Of a stretch of DNA of 5,804 nucleotides, positions 5,781 through 5,804 are shown in pieces. This DNA comes from Saprospiraceae bacterium (GTDB lineage Bacteria; Bacteroidota; Bacteroidia; Chitinophagales; Saprospiraceae), in contig JAHDEQ010000243.1 of assembly GCA_020628755.1 (NCBI GenBank), positions 1 through 5,804 on the forward strand. Direction: 5' to 3'. The notes beneath the pieces were generated by a model, which saw only the letters and a list, made by a program, of their open reading frames with translations, made no database searches and had not been told where the DNA came from. Within the stretch, counting starts at the first letter, position 1; each line of letters begins with the position of its first letter. Made by a program: the position numbers and the translations under genes.

Positions 5781-5804
5781 CATTAAGAATCAAGGAGTTA
5801 CGTT

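Noticed and set aside
5781..5804. Start of a second tRNA or another gene after tRNA-Asn
   Set aside because: Only 24 bases remain and they show no acceptor or D-arm pattern and no start codon with supporting context.

Overview
The window looks like a stretch of ordinary chromosome from a Bacteroidota bacterium, probably of the Cytophagales/Flexibacter type (lineage guess low confidence). The DNA is moderately AT-rich, starts lack clear Shine-Dalgarno sequences, and the tRNA promoter matches the Bacteroidota pattern TTG-N20-TAnnTTTG. The protein families also fit: a bacteroidete-style zinc glutaminyl cyclase/M28 lipoprotein and a cysteinyl-tRNA synthetase with an insert after KMSKS that I associate with this phylum.

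Layout, left to right. (1) 1-854, minus strand: a glutaminyl-cyclase-like M28 lipoprotein whose C-terminus is cut by the window edge. (2) 855-1140: a 286-base gap holding three separate inverted repeats (968-1080), a small hairpin near the first gene, one possible leftward promoter element and an unexpected consensus-like rightward promoter. (3) 1141-2670, minus: cysS. (4) 2671-2805: a divergent gap in which I found no convincing promoter for either flanking gene. (5) 2806-3402, plus: a small SAM-dependent methyltransferase, the only plus-strand protein gene. (6) 3406-4620, minus: a LolC/LolE-type permease that meets the methyltransferase tail to tail with three bases between stop codons. (7) 4621-4697: a short gap with two tandem perfect hairpins. 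(8) 4698-5609, minus: a PfkB-family sugar/nucleoside kinase. (9) 5644-5674, plus: a promoter driving tRNA-Asn(GUU) at 5707-5780. The last 24 bases show nothing recognisable.

The genes do not form one pathway. cysS and tRNA-Asn serve translation, the kinase probably metabolism, and the permease and cyclase both belong to the cell envelope: Lol permeases extract lipoproteins from the inner membrane, and the cyclase is itself predicted to be a lipoprotein. The kinase and permease could be cotranscribed leftwards, although the hairpins between them may uncouple them. I found no evidence for a new multi-gene system, CRISPR array, IS element or defence island. The most unusual material is non-coding: the triple hairpin block after cysS, one hairpin of which has two mutually exclusive folds, the antisense-facing promoter inside it, and a terminator-like hairpin inside the methyltransferase coding sequence.
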